Notes: generated from the letters alone by a model not told the origin. Positions 1-6,621 are shown, numbered from the stretch's first letter. The stretch is 9,776 nt of DNA from Methyloglobulus sp. (GCA_013140405.1 JABFSV010000134.1:1-9776); one strand, 5' to 3'. Made by a program: numbers and translations.

Positions 1-920
1 GAAACGGAGCCACGGCGTACGATGTCAGGACGGAAACCACCACCAAGGCGATTTATTTGCAGGATCAAATGACGTTTGGGGACAAACTCCACATCATGGG
101 CGGTTTTCGTTTTGACTGGGTGGAAAGAGAGCAAAATTTGAATTACAACGCTGAACCGATAGACAACCGTAGCGATGATTATGTCAGCCCTAGGGTTGCC
201 CTCCTCTACGAAGCCACGGATTGGTTGTCGGTGTTCGGCAGCTTTTCCGAGTCATTTGGCCCTGCCTTTGATTATGACAACGGCGGTGCGAAGCTCTATG
301 ACCTTTTTCCTGCCACCCAATTTGAAGGTGGCCTGAAAGGGCAATTCTTTGACGGCAAACTGACCGCCAATTTAGCCTATTATGATTTGGAACGGACTCA
401 GTTTTTCACAGACGAAAATCAAGACCCGAATAATTTCAATCCATTATTGTCGGTTCCAGTGAAAGGGCACAGCAACGGTGTTGAATTGGATGTGCAAGGA
501 CAAATCTATGACGGCTTGAGCTTGATTGGCACGTATGCCTACACCAATACCGAAATCCTTGAAGACCGAACAAACTCAGACAACGTCGGCCACCGATTGC
601 CTTATGCACCTATCCATCAAGGCAGTCTCTGGCTGAAGTACGATGTTAACTATGGCATGTTTAAAGGTTTGAGCTTTGGCGCAGGCGTTTACACCGCTGG
701 CAAACGCTACGGCGATGCCGAAAACAGTTATTCTGACGATGCCTACGCACGACTGGACTTAATGGCGGGTTATAAAAAGAAATTGGGCGATATGACGGTA
801 AGTACGCAACTCAACATCAACAATGTCAACGATGCCGAATATTATAACTTGCGGAGACGGAGAAATAACCTGCCTGCCGAACCATTGACGGTGATGGGTT
901 CTATCAAGCTGGAGTATTAA
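1..920 (+). CDS. TonB-dependent siderophore receptor, C-terminal part (5' end outside window)
   Basis: This is an outer-membrane beta-barrel transporter for an iron chelate, powered by TonB. The reading frame is already open at base 3 and runs to the TAA at 918-920, giving about 305 residues, or the last third of a typical 700-850 residue receptor. The signal peptide, any STN domain and the plug lie upstream of the window. Visible barrel features are SPRVALLY followed by WLSVFGSFSESF, the FEGGLKGQFFDGKL strand pair, the late motif INNVNDAEYY, and a terminal LEY whose last aromatic residue is the usual outer-membrane insertion signal. The protein lines up along its whole visible length with the C-terminus of the receptor at 6632-9280, so the two are paralogues. 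A PepSY_TM gene follows 244 bases downstream, the same order as in the second module. The ligand cannot be told from this part. Confidence 0.93.
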   Translation, partial: NGATAYDVRTETTTKAIYLQDQMTFGDKLHIMGGFRFDWVEREQNLNYNAEPIDNRSDDYVSPRVALLYEATDWLSVFGSFSESFGPAFDYDNGGAKLYDLFPATQFEGGLKGQFFDGKLTANLAYYDLERTQFFTDENQDPNNFNPLLSVPVKGHSNGVELDVQGQIYDGLSLIGTYAYTNTEILEDRTNSDNVGHRLPYAPIHQGSLWLKYDVNYGMFKGLSFGAGVYTAGKRYGDAENSYSDDAYARLDLMAGYKKKLGDMTVSTQLNINNVNDAEYYNLRRRRNNLPAEPLTVMGSIKLEY

Positions 921-988
921 GCGTAGCCCTTAACGTTGTTGGGTTTATGGATAGCCGTTAACAAGAACAAACAGTAAAGGTATGGGAG

Positions 989-1008
989 CAGGCTGACCTG
1001 TATTTTTT
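989..1008 (+). terminator. Weak candidate intrinsic terminator after the first receptor
   Basis: A short stem, CAGG-CTGA-CCTG (989-1000), extendable by one G-U pair, is followed two bases later by a run of six T (1003-1008). The stem is only 4-5 bp, so termination would be weak. It lies 69 bases after the receptor stop codon. Confidence 0.25.
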
Positions 1009-1059
1009 GCTGAACTTGTCGGATTCATAGCTCTGAGCAGCGTGTATTTTGGGTATTTT

Positions 1060-1087
1060 GGAGTGACAAACCTAGGTTTGTCACTCC
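1060..1087. repeat. Perfect 28-bp palindrome in the receptor-PepSY_TM spacer
   Basis: The arms GGAGTGACAAAC (1060-1071) and GTTTGTCACTCC (1076-1087) are exact reverse complements around a central CTAG. All 28 bases are self-complementary. As RNA or single-stranded DNA it would fold as a 12-bp stem with a 4-base loop. No T-run follows it (next bases are GCCCTC), so a classical intrinsic terminator is unlikely. A dispersed palindromic repeat, a dimeric regulator operator or an mRNA-stabilising hairpin are all possible. It ends 77 bases before the PepSY_TM start codon. Confidence 0.85.
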
Positions 1088-1164
1088 GCCCTCAATCAAG
1101 TTACAAATTTAACCCACCAAGCCTGCTATTTACTTAACTAACGCTCCTCCTAGCACACGAAGAT

Positions 1165-2409
1165 ATGAAAGCAACGGCTAACCGTTCACCATCCCTTCTA
1201 AGGCTCCAAATCCGCCGCAAACGCTGGCTTCAAGTCCACTTTTACTTGGGGCTGTTGGCGGGTGCTATCTTGGCTGTAGTCGGTTTCACAGGCAGTATCT
1301 TGGTGTTTTTCGAAGAGCTGCAAGAAATCCTGAATGCGGAGCAAATCGTTATTTCGGCTCCGCCGGAAAGCCAGCGCAACATTCTTCCATTGGATGAAAT
1401 TATCGCAGCGGCGGAGACGGTTAAGCCGAAAGGCAGTAAATTCTATTCGATATATTACCCGCGCAAGCCTGAATTCGCCTATAAGGTGCAATACAGGGTG
1501 AGGGCCCCGGAACAGGACAATAACGGCAGCGGGTACTATATTTTCGTTAACCCTTACACCGCGAAGGTTACGGGTGTGCAATTTTGGTATTTTGCTGACG
1601 GCGAGCGATATTGGGGCATTCCCTTTGTCAGTTTTATCATGCAATTGCATTATTGCTTGCTGTTGGGCGATACGGGTGAAATGGCGGTTGGGATTTTGGC
1701 GGCGCTGTCGCTTATTTCCGTACTGTCTGGGCTTATTCTCTGGTGGCCGTTAACGGGTAAATTCAAGCAGGCACTGGTCTTCAAAAAAAAGGCGGGCAGT
1801 GTCCGCTTCAATTTTGACTTACACAAAACCGTCGGATTTTATACGGCGCTGGTGTTGTTGCCGGTGCTGTTTTCTGGTGTGTATTTCAATTTGCCTGATC
1901 GGGTGAATGTGGTATTCAACCAATTTTCGCCCATCACCCGTGATAATCCCTGGAGTGGTTTGGGGACGGCGGATTTTAAATCCACAAAACAAGCTGGGCA
2001 AAAGCCAGTTCCCTACGCCGCGTTAGAAACAGCAGTACAAAACCGTTACCCATCCGGTAGGTTATGGCATTTATATGCGCCGAAAGATGATAAAGGCGTT
2101 TATATCATCCAAAAACGCGATGTCGATGAGTTAAGCTCGTTTATTGGCTACCGGGATTTTGTCGTTGACCAATACAGCGGCGCAATCCTGGCAACTTATC
2201 AATACGGCACTGGAAATAATGGCGATGTTTTTTTGGATTGGCAGTGGCCGCTGCATTCCGGTCAAGCGTTCGGATGGACGGGGCGGATACTGGTTTTTTT
2301 GGGTGGCCTCGCTTGTCCAGTGTTGTTTGTTACGGGCGTGATCCGCTGGCTGCAAAAGCGCAAAGCCAAACGTTTGCATAACAACAGCAGACAAAACCGA
2401 ATACTGTAA
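1165..2409 (+). CDS. PepSY_TM family inner-membrane protein, likely siderophore/iron reductase type
   Basis: The 414-residue protein belongs to the PepSY-associated transmembrane family, which includes FoxB-like siderophore reductases that bind haem in the inner membrane. Membrane segments are visible at about residues 27-48, 155-195 (a long stretch probably holding helix 2), 222-243 and 371-393. Four family-typical histidines sit at or near helix ends: H25 (QVHFYLG), H162 (QLHYCLLLG), H220 (DLHKTVGF) and H364 (PLHSGQAFG). These are candidate haem ligands. Two periplasmic PepSY-like stretches lie at about 70-135 and 283-345, each ending in a 'V(N/D)PY/QYSG' type turn. The ATG at 1165 has only a poor ribosome site (GAAG close upstream), but the N-terminal basic stretch RRKRW just before the first helix suits this start. 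It follows a siderophore receptor, as the second copy at 9322 does. The reductase role is inferred from family and context. Confidence 0.9.
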   Translation: MKATANRSPSLLRLQIRRKRWLQVHFYLGLLAGAILAVVGFTGSILVFFEELQEILNAEQIVISAPPESQRNILPLDEIIAAAETVKPKGSKFYSIYYPRKPEFAYKVQYRVRAPEQDNNGSGYYIFVNPYTAKVTGVQFWYFADGERYWGIPFVSFIMQLHYCLLLGDTGEMAVGILAALSLISVLSGLILWWPLTGKFKQALVFKKKAGSVRFNFDLHKTVGFYTALVLLPVLFSGVYFNLPDRVNVVFNQFSPITRDNPWSGLGTADFKSTKQAGQKPVPYAALETAVQNRYPSGRLWHLYAPKDDKGVYIIQKRDVDELSSFIGYRDFVVDQYSGAILATYQYGTGNNGDVFLDWQWPLHSGQAFGWTGRILVFLGGLACPVLFVTGVIRWLQKRKAKRLHNNSRQNRIL

Positions 2410-2572
2410 TGACCGTCGTTTATTTCTGACTACCCCGTAGTGTAGGATTTGTATCAAGTTAAAAATGGGTAGTGTATCCAGGACAATTGGAGCAGAGACA
2501 TGACACGAATTTAAAAGATCTGGATGTTTAAATTTCAGCACCTATTGACAATCGTGAATGCTTTTCTAACGT
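2410..2572. other. Spacer between PepSY_TM gene and transposon relic
   Basis: No convincing gene is present. The spacer contains an AT-only inverted repeat, AATTTAAA (2508-2515) and TTTAAATT (2527-2534), around an 11-base loop. It could be a weak transcription stop for the upstream gene but lacks a T-run. A TTGACA at 2545-2550 has no good partner -10 element. Confidence 0.4.
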
Positions 2573-2610
2573 GGGGTTATTCTGCATAAAGGTACGTAAC
2601 ACACCATAGG
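2573..2610. mobile_element. Probable Tn3-family terminal inverted repeat (one end only)
   Basis: The sequence starts GGGGTTATTCTGCATAAAGG at 2573 and points into the transposase relic. Tn3-family elements have terminal repeats of about 38 bp that begin with GGGG, and tnpA normally ends next to one of them. The relic tnpA here reads toward this site, as expected. The partner end is not in the window, so the length of the repeat is taken from the family and not observed. Confidence 0.5.
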
Positions 2611-2633
2611 ATTTTTCGCTAACCCTGCTCACA

Positions 2634-3319
2634 ACGCTATTTCCTGCTCTTCTTTTTCACCCTAATCAAACTCCCTTGGGTTACCGACAGCAACCGCACG
2701 GGTGAATTTGTTGGCCAGTTCGACCTTGTTGAGCTGTTTTTCAATCGCTTGCCTCAGTCCCAGGTCATCAATATAACGGAGTATGAACACGGATTTGATG
2801 ATCTGCCCGAATGCCTTCATGGCTTTATAAAGGGCATGTTGATTTGAATAAGAATTTAACCGTCGGAATATATCCGATGCTGTGGCTTTTTTGAGCTTAA
2901 TGGTGGTAACCAGGCGTAAAAAATCATCCCAGTTGTCCGTTATGATCTCTTCGCTGACATACTTATCTGGGGTAACCTTCCAGTTTGCCGGAGTCTTGCT
3001 TTTGTTGGACTTGAAAATATAAAGGCTTTGCTTTTTAAGGTTCTTGATACGTGGCGCATAAGAAAACCCCAGTGGATGCGTAACTGCAAAAATGACCTCG
3101 CTATAGCCATGGGTATCCGTTGAATGAATGTCGCATTTGATGACATCATTGTGCATCATGCCATCAATCACATAAGCACTTTCACGCGTTGCGGAACTGA
3201 ATGCCAGGGAATGCCAAAGCAATCCCCGTTCATCAATAAAGGAACAGGCACTAACGCCCTGTTCCTTACCGAAAAACTTGAATGAATGATTAGCATTGGG
3301 TGATTTAAGCTGGAAAGAA
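2634..3319 (-). pseudogene. Tn3-family transposase (TnpA) fragment, degraded at both ends
   Basis: The minus-strand frame encodes a catalytic-region fragment of a Tn3-type DDE transposase, which in full is about 950-1000 residues. The readable part runs from HSFKFFGKEQGVSA (about 3290-3250) through SAYVIDGMMHN, the diagnostic STDTHGY with a catalytic Asp, FSYAPRIKNL, NWDDFLRLVTTIK and the late LNKVELANKFTRAV, which holds the probable catalytic Glu. An in-frame TAG at 2662-2664 (minus sense) interrupts it after NPREFD. The frame continues as GEKEEQEIA to about 2636, where another stop follows. Only about 60 bases then remain before the presumed transposon end at 2573, so roughly the last 80-110 codons have been deleted. 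The N-terminal two thirds are also gone, and the IS3 element abuts at 3320. It cannot make active transposase. Confidence 0.85.
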
Positions 3320-3362
3320 TGGAGTCCAAAGTTTCGATAAAATGAGAAGGAACGGAGGACAA

Positions 3363-3665
3363 ATGCAACGATTACCCAAAGGGGTTTACAGCCCAGAATT
3401 TAGAGATGAAGCTGTGCGCTTACATCTGGAAAATAATTTGGCAATAACTGAAATTGCCAGTCGCCTTTCGTTACCTAAAGGCACTCTTAAAAATTGGGTT
3501 GCGGCAGCCCGTCAGGGAAAACTAGGCGAAGTCGGTAAAAGCCATAAACCCTTGAGTGACCTGGAACTTGAACTGGCAAGACTAAAACGGGAACTGGCCA
3601 AAGTCAAAATGGAGCGTGACCTGTTAAAAAAGTGCACGGCAACCTTCGTGAGGACGTCAGCGTGA
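3363..3665 (+). CDS. IS3-family transposase OrfA
   Basis: The 100-residue DNA-binding subunit of an IS3-type transposase. A helix-turn-helix of the HTH_Tnp_1 type spans about residues 10-48 ([12 protein letters not shown], then [14 protein letters not shown]). It is followed by a leucine-rich coiled coil at about 64-90 ([24 protein letters not shown]) used for dimerisation with OrfAB. I chose the ATG at 3363 because GGAGG lies at 3354-3358. An in-frame ATG at 3342 exists but has no comparable ribosome site. The stop overlaps the orfB start in a GTGA arrangement. The gene is intact, but with orfB broken it can make only the DNA-binding protein, which in this family can repress the element. Its fifth codons include CCCAAAGGG, resembling the core of the small insertions in orfB, yet the protein length here looks normal. 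Confidence 0.85.
   Translation: MQRLPKGVYSPEFRDEAVRLHLENNLAITEIASRLSLPKGTLKNWVAAARQGKLGEVGKSHKPLSDLELELARLKRELAKVKMERDLLKKCTATFVRTSA
3626..3632 (+). other. -1 ribosomal slippage heptamer A AAA AAG in orfA
   Basis: The heptamer lies in the correct register of orfA (codons tta-aaa-aag). A -1 shift moves translation into exactly the frame in which orfB starts at 3662, with no stop between. IS3 elements use such sites to make the fused OrfAB transposase. The site remains intact although orfB has decayed. Confidence 0.75.
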
Positions 3666-3685
3666 AGTATGCCTGGATCAAGGAA

Positions 3686-3698
3686 TACCCAAAGGGCA
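3686..3698 (+). repeat. TACCCAAAGGGCA core, copy 1 (in orfB relic)
   Basis: This 13-base core lies at the left edge of an apparent 17-base extra segment (3689-3705) that shifts orfB out of frame. Removing the segment restores [16 protein letters not shown] in one frame. Its exact reverse complement occurs at 4369-4381. The CCC-AAA-GGG centre is nearly self-complementary. Confidence 0.65.
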
Positions 3699-4110
3699 TA
3701 AATGGCGAAAAAATTATCCGGTCGCGGCATTGTGCCGGGTCCTTGGGGTTTCGGAAAGCGGCTATTATACCTGGCTAGGACGGCCACCTTCGCCACGAAA
3801 CCGTGAAAATGCACGCTTGGAGCAGGAAATACAAGCGTCCCATCAAAGAACGCGTGGGACTTACGGTCCAAGCCGGCTACAGCGTGACCTGGCTGACTAC
3901 TGCATCTTCGTGGGTATTGACCGAATTAAGCGCATCCGTCGAAAGTTGGGTTTATGGTGCAAACAAAAGCGAAAATTTAAGGCAACGACCAATTCCAAAC
4001 ATACCTTGCCCGTTGCCCCTAACCTGTTGGCACGGGATTTTACTGTTTCAGCGCCTAACCGAGCTTGGGTGAGTGACATCACTTACATCCTAACGGCTGA
4101 AGGCTGGTTA

Positions 4111-4135
4111 TCCCTCAAGGGACTTCCTTTGGTCG
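4111..4135 (+). repeat. Apparent 25-base insertion in orfB relic, degenerate core
   Basis: Deleting this segment joins GWL directly to YLAG, the expected family sequence, and repairs the frame. It contains the dyad TCCCTCAAGGGA (4111-4122). Its end, CTTCCTTTGGTCGTAC, read into the flank, resembles the CTGCCCTTTGGGTAC of the segment near 4369. Confidence 0.55.
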
Positions 4136-4363
4136 TACTTGGCAGGGATTAAAGACTTGTTTAGCGGCGAATTGGTTGGCTACGCGCTGATTGAAAGGAT
4201 GACCAAAGACATCGTTATCCAAGCGCTATTCCGTGCCGTCAGCAACCAAAAACCCAAGCCAGGATTGATACCGTGGCAGCCAGTACTGCGCCCATGACTG
4301 CCAAAAAATACTCGCCCAGTTTGGCATGCGGCCTTCCATGAGCCGTAAAGGCGATTGTTGGGA

Positions 4364-4381
4364 GATCCTGCCCTTTGGGTA
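4364..4381 (+). repeat. TGCCCTTTGGGTA core, inverted copy (apparent 18-base insertion)
   Basis: The conserved IS3 motif GDCW-D-NAPMES is split here. Eighteen bases appear inside the Asp codon, and removing them gives tgg-gac-aat-gcc exactly. The insertion is in frame and adds six residues. Bases 4369-4381 are the reverse complement of 3686-3698. Confidence 0.65.
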
Positions 4382-4603
4382 CAATGCCCCTATGGAAAGC
4401 TTTTGGGGCACATTGAAAAATGAACTCGTACACCATCGCCAGTACCTGACACGCCATCAGGCGAAACAGGAGATTACCGAATACATCGAAATATTCTATA
4501 ACCGACAACGAAAACAAGCGCGACTGGGATTCTTGTCCCCTGCCGCATTCACCAAGCAATATTCCATTAAACTAATGAATGTGGCCTAACACTTTGGACT
4601 CCG

Positions 4604-4750
4604 CTATTGCCAACACACCTCAGAATGGGGAGCATTGCTATCGGTTCACTGTCCAGAGCTATAGCTAAATCTCTATAAAAATGGCACTTTCCAAGGTTTC
4701 GTAAGATAATGCGCGATATTTAAAGTTTAACTATTAGCGCAGCTTGCACC
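4604..4750. other. Spacer upstream of the sigma factor gene, probable promoter region
   Basis: No gene is seen. A TATAAA (4674-4679) could be a -10 element but no good -35 precedes it. The stretch from GATAAT at 4705 matches the 19-bp Fur consensus at only about 10 positions, so iron control of the sigma gene is plausible from family habit but not demonstrated here. Short dyads include AGCTATAGCT (4657-4666) and TGCGC/GCGCA (4710-4714, 4737-4741). The IS3 end at 4603 lies only 147 bases from the start codon, so the insertion may have displaced original upstream control DNA. Confidence 0.4.
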
Positions 4751-5275
4751 ATGACACAAACCCAGACTTTTGATCCTGCCTTGTATTGGACGGAAGCCCT
4801 GGCCGATGAATTGTTGCGCTTTTTGACGGGTCGGCTCAAATGCCCAGAAGTCGCTGCCGACATCACCCAAGAGACATTCATTCGGTTTTACCAATTCGTC
4901 AAAGAAACTCCACCGGACAATGCCAGGGCATTGGCATACCGGATCGCCGTCAATTTAGCCAGCGATTACCAACGTAAAACCAAGTTTAGGGACAGCTATA
5001 CAGTCGATGTCGATCTTGCCTCATTCCCCGACAGCTTAAAATGCACCGCCCCCGGCCCTGAACAAACCGTCATGGCAAGGCAGCAGCTCCAACAGTTGGA
5101 TGCTGCCTTAAATGAGTTGTCGCCGGATTGCCGCCTTGCCTTCCTTCTTCACAGTATTGACGGGCTGACCTATGGCCAAATCGCCAACCAATTGGGTATT
5201 TCCGAATCCATGGTCTACAAGCACCTGACCAAAGCCTTAAACCATTGCGCCATGCTATTGGACGACAACGATTGA
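4751..5275 (+). CDS. ECF RNA polymerase sigma factor, FecI type
   Basis: The 174-residue protein is an extracytoplasmic-function sigma factor of the iron-signalling kind. Sigma region 2 covers about residues 20-83, including AADITQETFIRFYQFV and the -10-recognising RALAYRIAVNLASDYQRK. Region 4 covers about 114-166, with LDAALNELSPDCRLAFLLHSIDGLTYGQIANQLGIS-type spacing and the recognition helix SESMVYKHLTKAL. Length and lack of region 3 are normal for the group. The ATG at 4751 has only a weak ribosome site but lies at the natural N-terminus for the family. The FecR-type gene follows after 90 bases, then the STN receptor. In this family the sigma factor is held by FecR and released or activated when the loaded receptor signals. 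It would direct transcription of the receptor gene downstream. Confidence 0.93.
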   Translation: MTQTQTFDPALYWTEALADELLRFLTGRLKCPEVAADITQETFIRFYQFVKETPPDNARALAYRIAVNLASDYQRKTKFRDSYTVDVDLASFPDSLKCTAPGPEQTVMARQQLQQLDAALNELSPDCRLAFLLHSIDGLTYGQIANQLGISESMVYKHLTKALNHCAMLLDDND

Positions 5276-5365
5276 ATGTTGAGCCAATTTATTTCAAACG
5301 GTCAGTAATGGATTTTGCAACTCATACGTCTTATTGGGCAACCCTTTTAGTTTTCTGGACTCTTG

Positions 5366-6391
5366 ATGCTTCAAGACCTTAAACACACCAAACCACCAAA
5401 GCCCTTGCAGGAGGCCATCGACTGGTTGGTCAAGCTGCGCGGCGAAAACTTGAGCGAAGCCGATAGCCACGCCTTTGCGGATTGGCTGACAGAAGATGTC
5501 GCCCATGCCGATGCGTTTGCGAAAGCCGAGCGGTTGTTTGACAACATGGTCTTGGCCGCCCAATTGCCGCTTTCAGCCACAACAAACAGCCCTACTACCC
5601 AGGCCATGCAGATCAAACTGGCCAAACCTTCATCACCACGGAAGGTCCAGCCTTGGTTGACGCCACCGCTGGCCTTGGCTGCCGCCTGGTTGTTCGCGGT
5701 GACGCTGGTCTTGCCCAACCAAGCGCACCTATTCGACAGCTATTTCAGCGACTATCACACCAACACGGGTGAAATCCGCGACATCCAGCTTGCCGAGGGT
5801 AGCCACATCCTGCTGAATACCGACACGGCGGTGTCGGTGGACTACCAAATAAATAAACGCCAAATCACCCTCCATCATGGCCAGGCGCGGTTTACCGTCG
5901 CCAAGGATGCCCAGCGCCCCTTTGAAGTGAAAACCGATAAATTGTATGTACGCGCGTTGGGTACGGTATTCGACATCTACAAAAAAGCCGCCGATGACAT
6001 CATCGTGACCGTCCAAGAACACGCCGTTGCCGCCTGGGTGCAAGGGGAAAACCAAGGGCAACCGGCCCCAGTCCAGGTTCAGGAAGGCCAACAACTCACT
6101 TACCATGCAGACGGGACATTGCAACCGCTATCCACGATTGACATTGCCCAAGCCTCGGCTTGGCAACAGCGTCGCCTGTTCATTAACGACCGCCCCTTGA
6201 ATGAACTTATCGTTGAACTGGGGCGTTACCGCACAGGCCGCATATTCCTGGCGGATGCCCAACTCAAGGACCTGCATGTGACCGGGGTGTTTTCCCTGGA
6301 TAACCCCGATGAAGTGCTTGCCAGGGTAAGGAAAATACTCGGCTTGCAAGAAACCCGGCTTGGGCCGTGGTGGGTGCTGCTGCACCATTAA
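5366..6391 (+). CDS. FecR-type transmembrane sensor / anti-sigma regulator
   Basis: The 341-residue protein passes the signal from the STN domain of the receptor to the cytoplasmic sigma factor. An N-terminal DUF4880 domain, residues about 12-56, carries AIDWLVKLRGENLS and HAFADWLTEDVAHADAF, the tryptophans typical of the sigma-binding part. One membrane helix lies at about 98-117 (LTPPLALAAAWLFAVTLVL). The periplasmic FecR domain, about 130-225, starts TNTGEIRDIQLAEGSHILLNT. A C-terminal STN-like DUF4974 part, about 268-335, contains NDRPLNELIVELGRYRTGRI. A TTG at 5363 directly precedes the ATG at 5366; I prefer the ATG. The nearest upstream in-frame stop is at 5348-5350, so little extension is possible. 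No clear Shine-Dalgarno is seen, suggesting coupled translation or a weak start. The gene lies between sigma factor and receptor, the standard fecIRA order. Confidence 0.93.
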   Translation: MLQDLKHTKPPKPLQEAIDWLVKLRGENLSEADSHAFADWLTEDVAHADAFAKAERLFDNMVLAAQLPLSATTNSPTTQAMQIKLAKPSSPRKVQPWLTPPLALAAAWLFAVTLVLPNQAHLFDSYFSDYHTNTGEIRDIQLAEGSHILLNTDTAVSVDYQINKRQITLHHGQARFTVAKDAQRPFEVKTDKLYVRALGTVFDIYKKAADDIIVTVQEHAVAAWVQGENQGQPAPVQVQEGQQLTYHADGTLQPLSTIDIAQASAWQQRRLFINDRPLNELIVELGRYRTGRIFLADAQLKDLHVTGVFSLDNPDEVLARVRKILGLQETRLGPWWVLLHH

Positions 6392-6449
6392 CAAAGCCTG
6401 CAATCACCTTTATGTTAACGGTTCAACAGGTCAAGCAGCCAAAAGAATA

Positions 6450-6468
6450 GATAATTTATAATTTTATC
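6450..6468 (+). promoter_or_regulatory. Candidate Fur box overlapping a TATAAT element
   Basis: The 19 bases gataatttataattttatc match the Fur consensus GATAATGATAATCATTATC at 12 positions, with the outer GATAAT and TTATC intact. A perfect -10 hexamer TATAAT lies within it at 6457-6462, though no good -35 is seen at 16-18 bp. Overlap of a Fur site with a promoter is the usual way to repress siderophore receptors when iron is plentiful. The site is in AT-rich DNA, so chance matches are possible. Confidence 0.35.
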
Positions 6469-6556
6469 CATCCTCGACACTTGTAATAAAGAAGCAATAA
6501 AAACAGAGTGTTAAGGCGACATAGCTCTCAATCTTACCCATCCTATTAAAAAATAT

Positions 6557-6583
6557 TTCCATTATCGGTAATGGAATTTTTTT
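6557..6583 (+). terminator. Intrinsic terminator-like hairpin in the receptor leader
   Basis: A perfect 8-bp stem, TTCCATTA (6557-6564) and TAATGGAA (6569-6576), with loop TCGG, is followed at once by seven T (6577-6583). The stem is AT-rich but the U-tract is strong. It could end the sigma-fecR transcript 166 bases after fecR. If transcription starts near 6469, it could instead act as an attenuator 48 bases before the receptor start codon. A-rich sequence on the left side (6548-6553) could make it work in both directions. Confidence 0.6.
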
Positions 6584-6593
6584 GTCATCCGTC
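6569..6593 (+). promoter_or_regulatory. Candidate ECF (iron-starvation-box-like) promoter for the receptor
   Basis: TAATG, a 16-base gap and CGTC (6590-6593) resemble the TAAAT-N16-CGT pattern used by PvdS-type iron sigma factors. It lies about 40 bases before the receptor start, after the terminator U-tract, as expected for a separately controlled receptor gene. The -35-like half overlaps the right arm of the terminator. The recognition sequence of the sigma factor at 4751 is unknown, so this rests on analogy. Confidence 0.25.
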
Positions 6594-6621
6594 ATATTAG
6601 GTCTCAAAGGCATTAATTTAC

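Larger units (their letters stand above)
3662..4589 (+). pseudogene. IS3-family transposase OrfB, inactivated by small insertions and a deletion
   Basis: The catalytic DDE (rve-type integrase fold) subunit, normally about 280 residues, is broken into several frames. In order: MKYAWIKEY from the GTG at 3662; then, one frame over, [27 protein letters not shown] and [15 protein letters not shown] with the first catalytic Asp (to 4110); then another frame, [18 protein letters not shown] (from 4136); then the final frame from about 4272, SQYCAHD, RPSMSRKGDCW, NAPMESFWGTLKNE with the catalytic Glu, and the normal C-terminus ending at the TAA at 4587-4589. Against the conserved family protein I infer extra segments at 3689-3705, 4111-4135 and 4364-4381, and a loss of about 11 bases near 4270. 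That loss removes the HHSD block containing the second catalytic Asp. The protein is therefore dead, although it remains easily recognisable. Confidence 0.9.
3320..4603 (+). mobile_element. IS3-family insertion sequence, decayed
   Basis: The element is bounded by inverted repeats with an 11-bp perfect core, GGAGTCCAAAG at 3321-3331 and CTTTGGACTCC at 4592-4602. Outside the core, the left end begins TG as IS3 elements do, but the right end does not finish CA. Inside are orfA and orfB in the usual overlapping order, about 1.28 kb in total, which fits the family. I see no matching 3-4 bp target duplication: left flank GAA(T), right flank G(CTA). The insertion or a later deletion is therefore old, or the outermost bases have drifted. 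It lies directly against the Tn3 transposase relic, making a nested mobile-DNA scar. Confidence 0.85.

Noticed and set aside
1198..1650. 150-codon open frame on the minus strand
   Set aside because: Opposite the PepSY_TM gene, no motif, no ribosome site; a shadow.
2131..2541. 136-codon open frame on the minus strand reaching into the spacer
   Set aside because: Mostly antisense to the PepSY_TM C-terminus. The part in the spacer shows no transposase or other family motif.
2545..2573. TTGACA -35-like hexamer
   Set aside because: No acceptable -10 element at 15-18 bp. It sits just outside the transposon end with no gene following on that strand.
3374..3384. Another CCCAAAGGG in orfA, like the orfB insert cores
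   Set aside because: The OrfA protein ([10 protein letters not shown]) has normal length here, so there is no sign of an inserted segment. It may be chance or shared codon use.
4239..4559. 106-codon minus-strand frame in the IS3 element
   Set aside because: Antisense to the clear catalytic C-terminus of orfB.
4705..4723. Possible Fur box before the sigma factor gene
   Set aside because: Only about 10 of 19 positions match and the right half is poor. Kept as a remark, not called.
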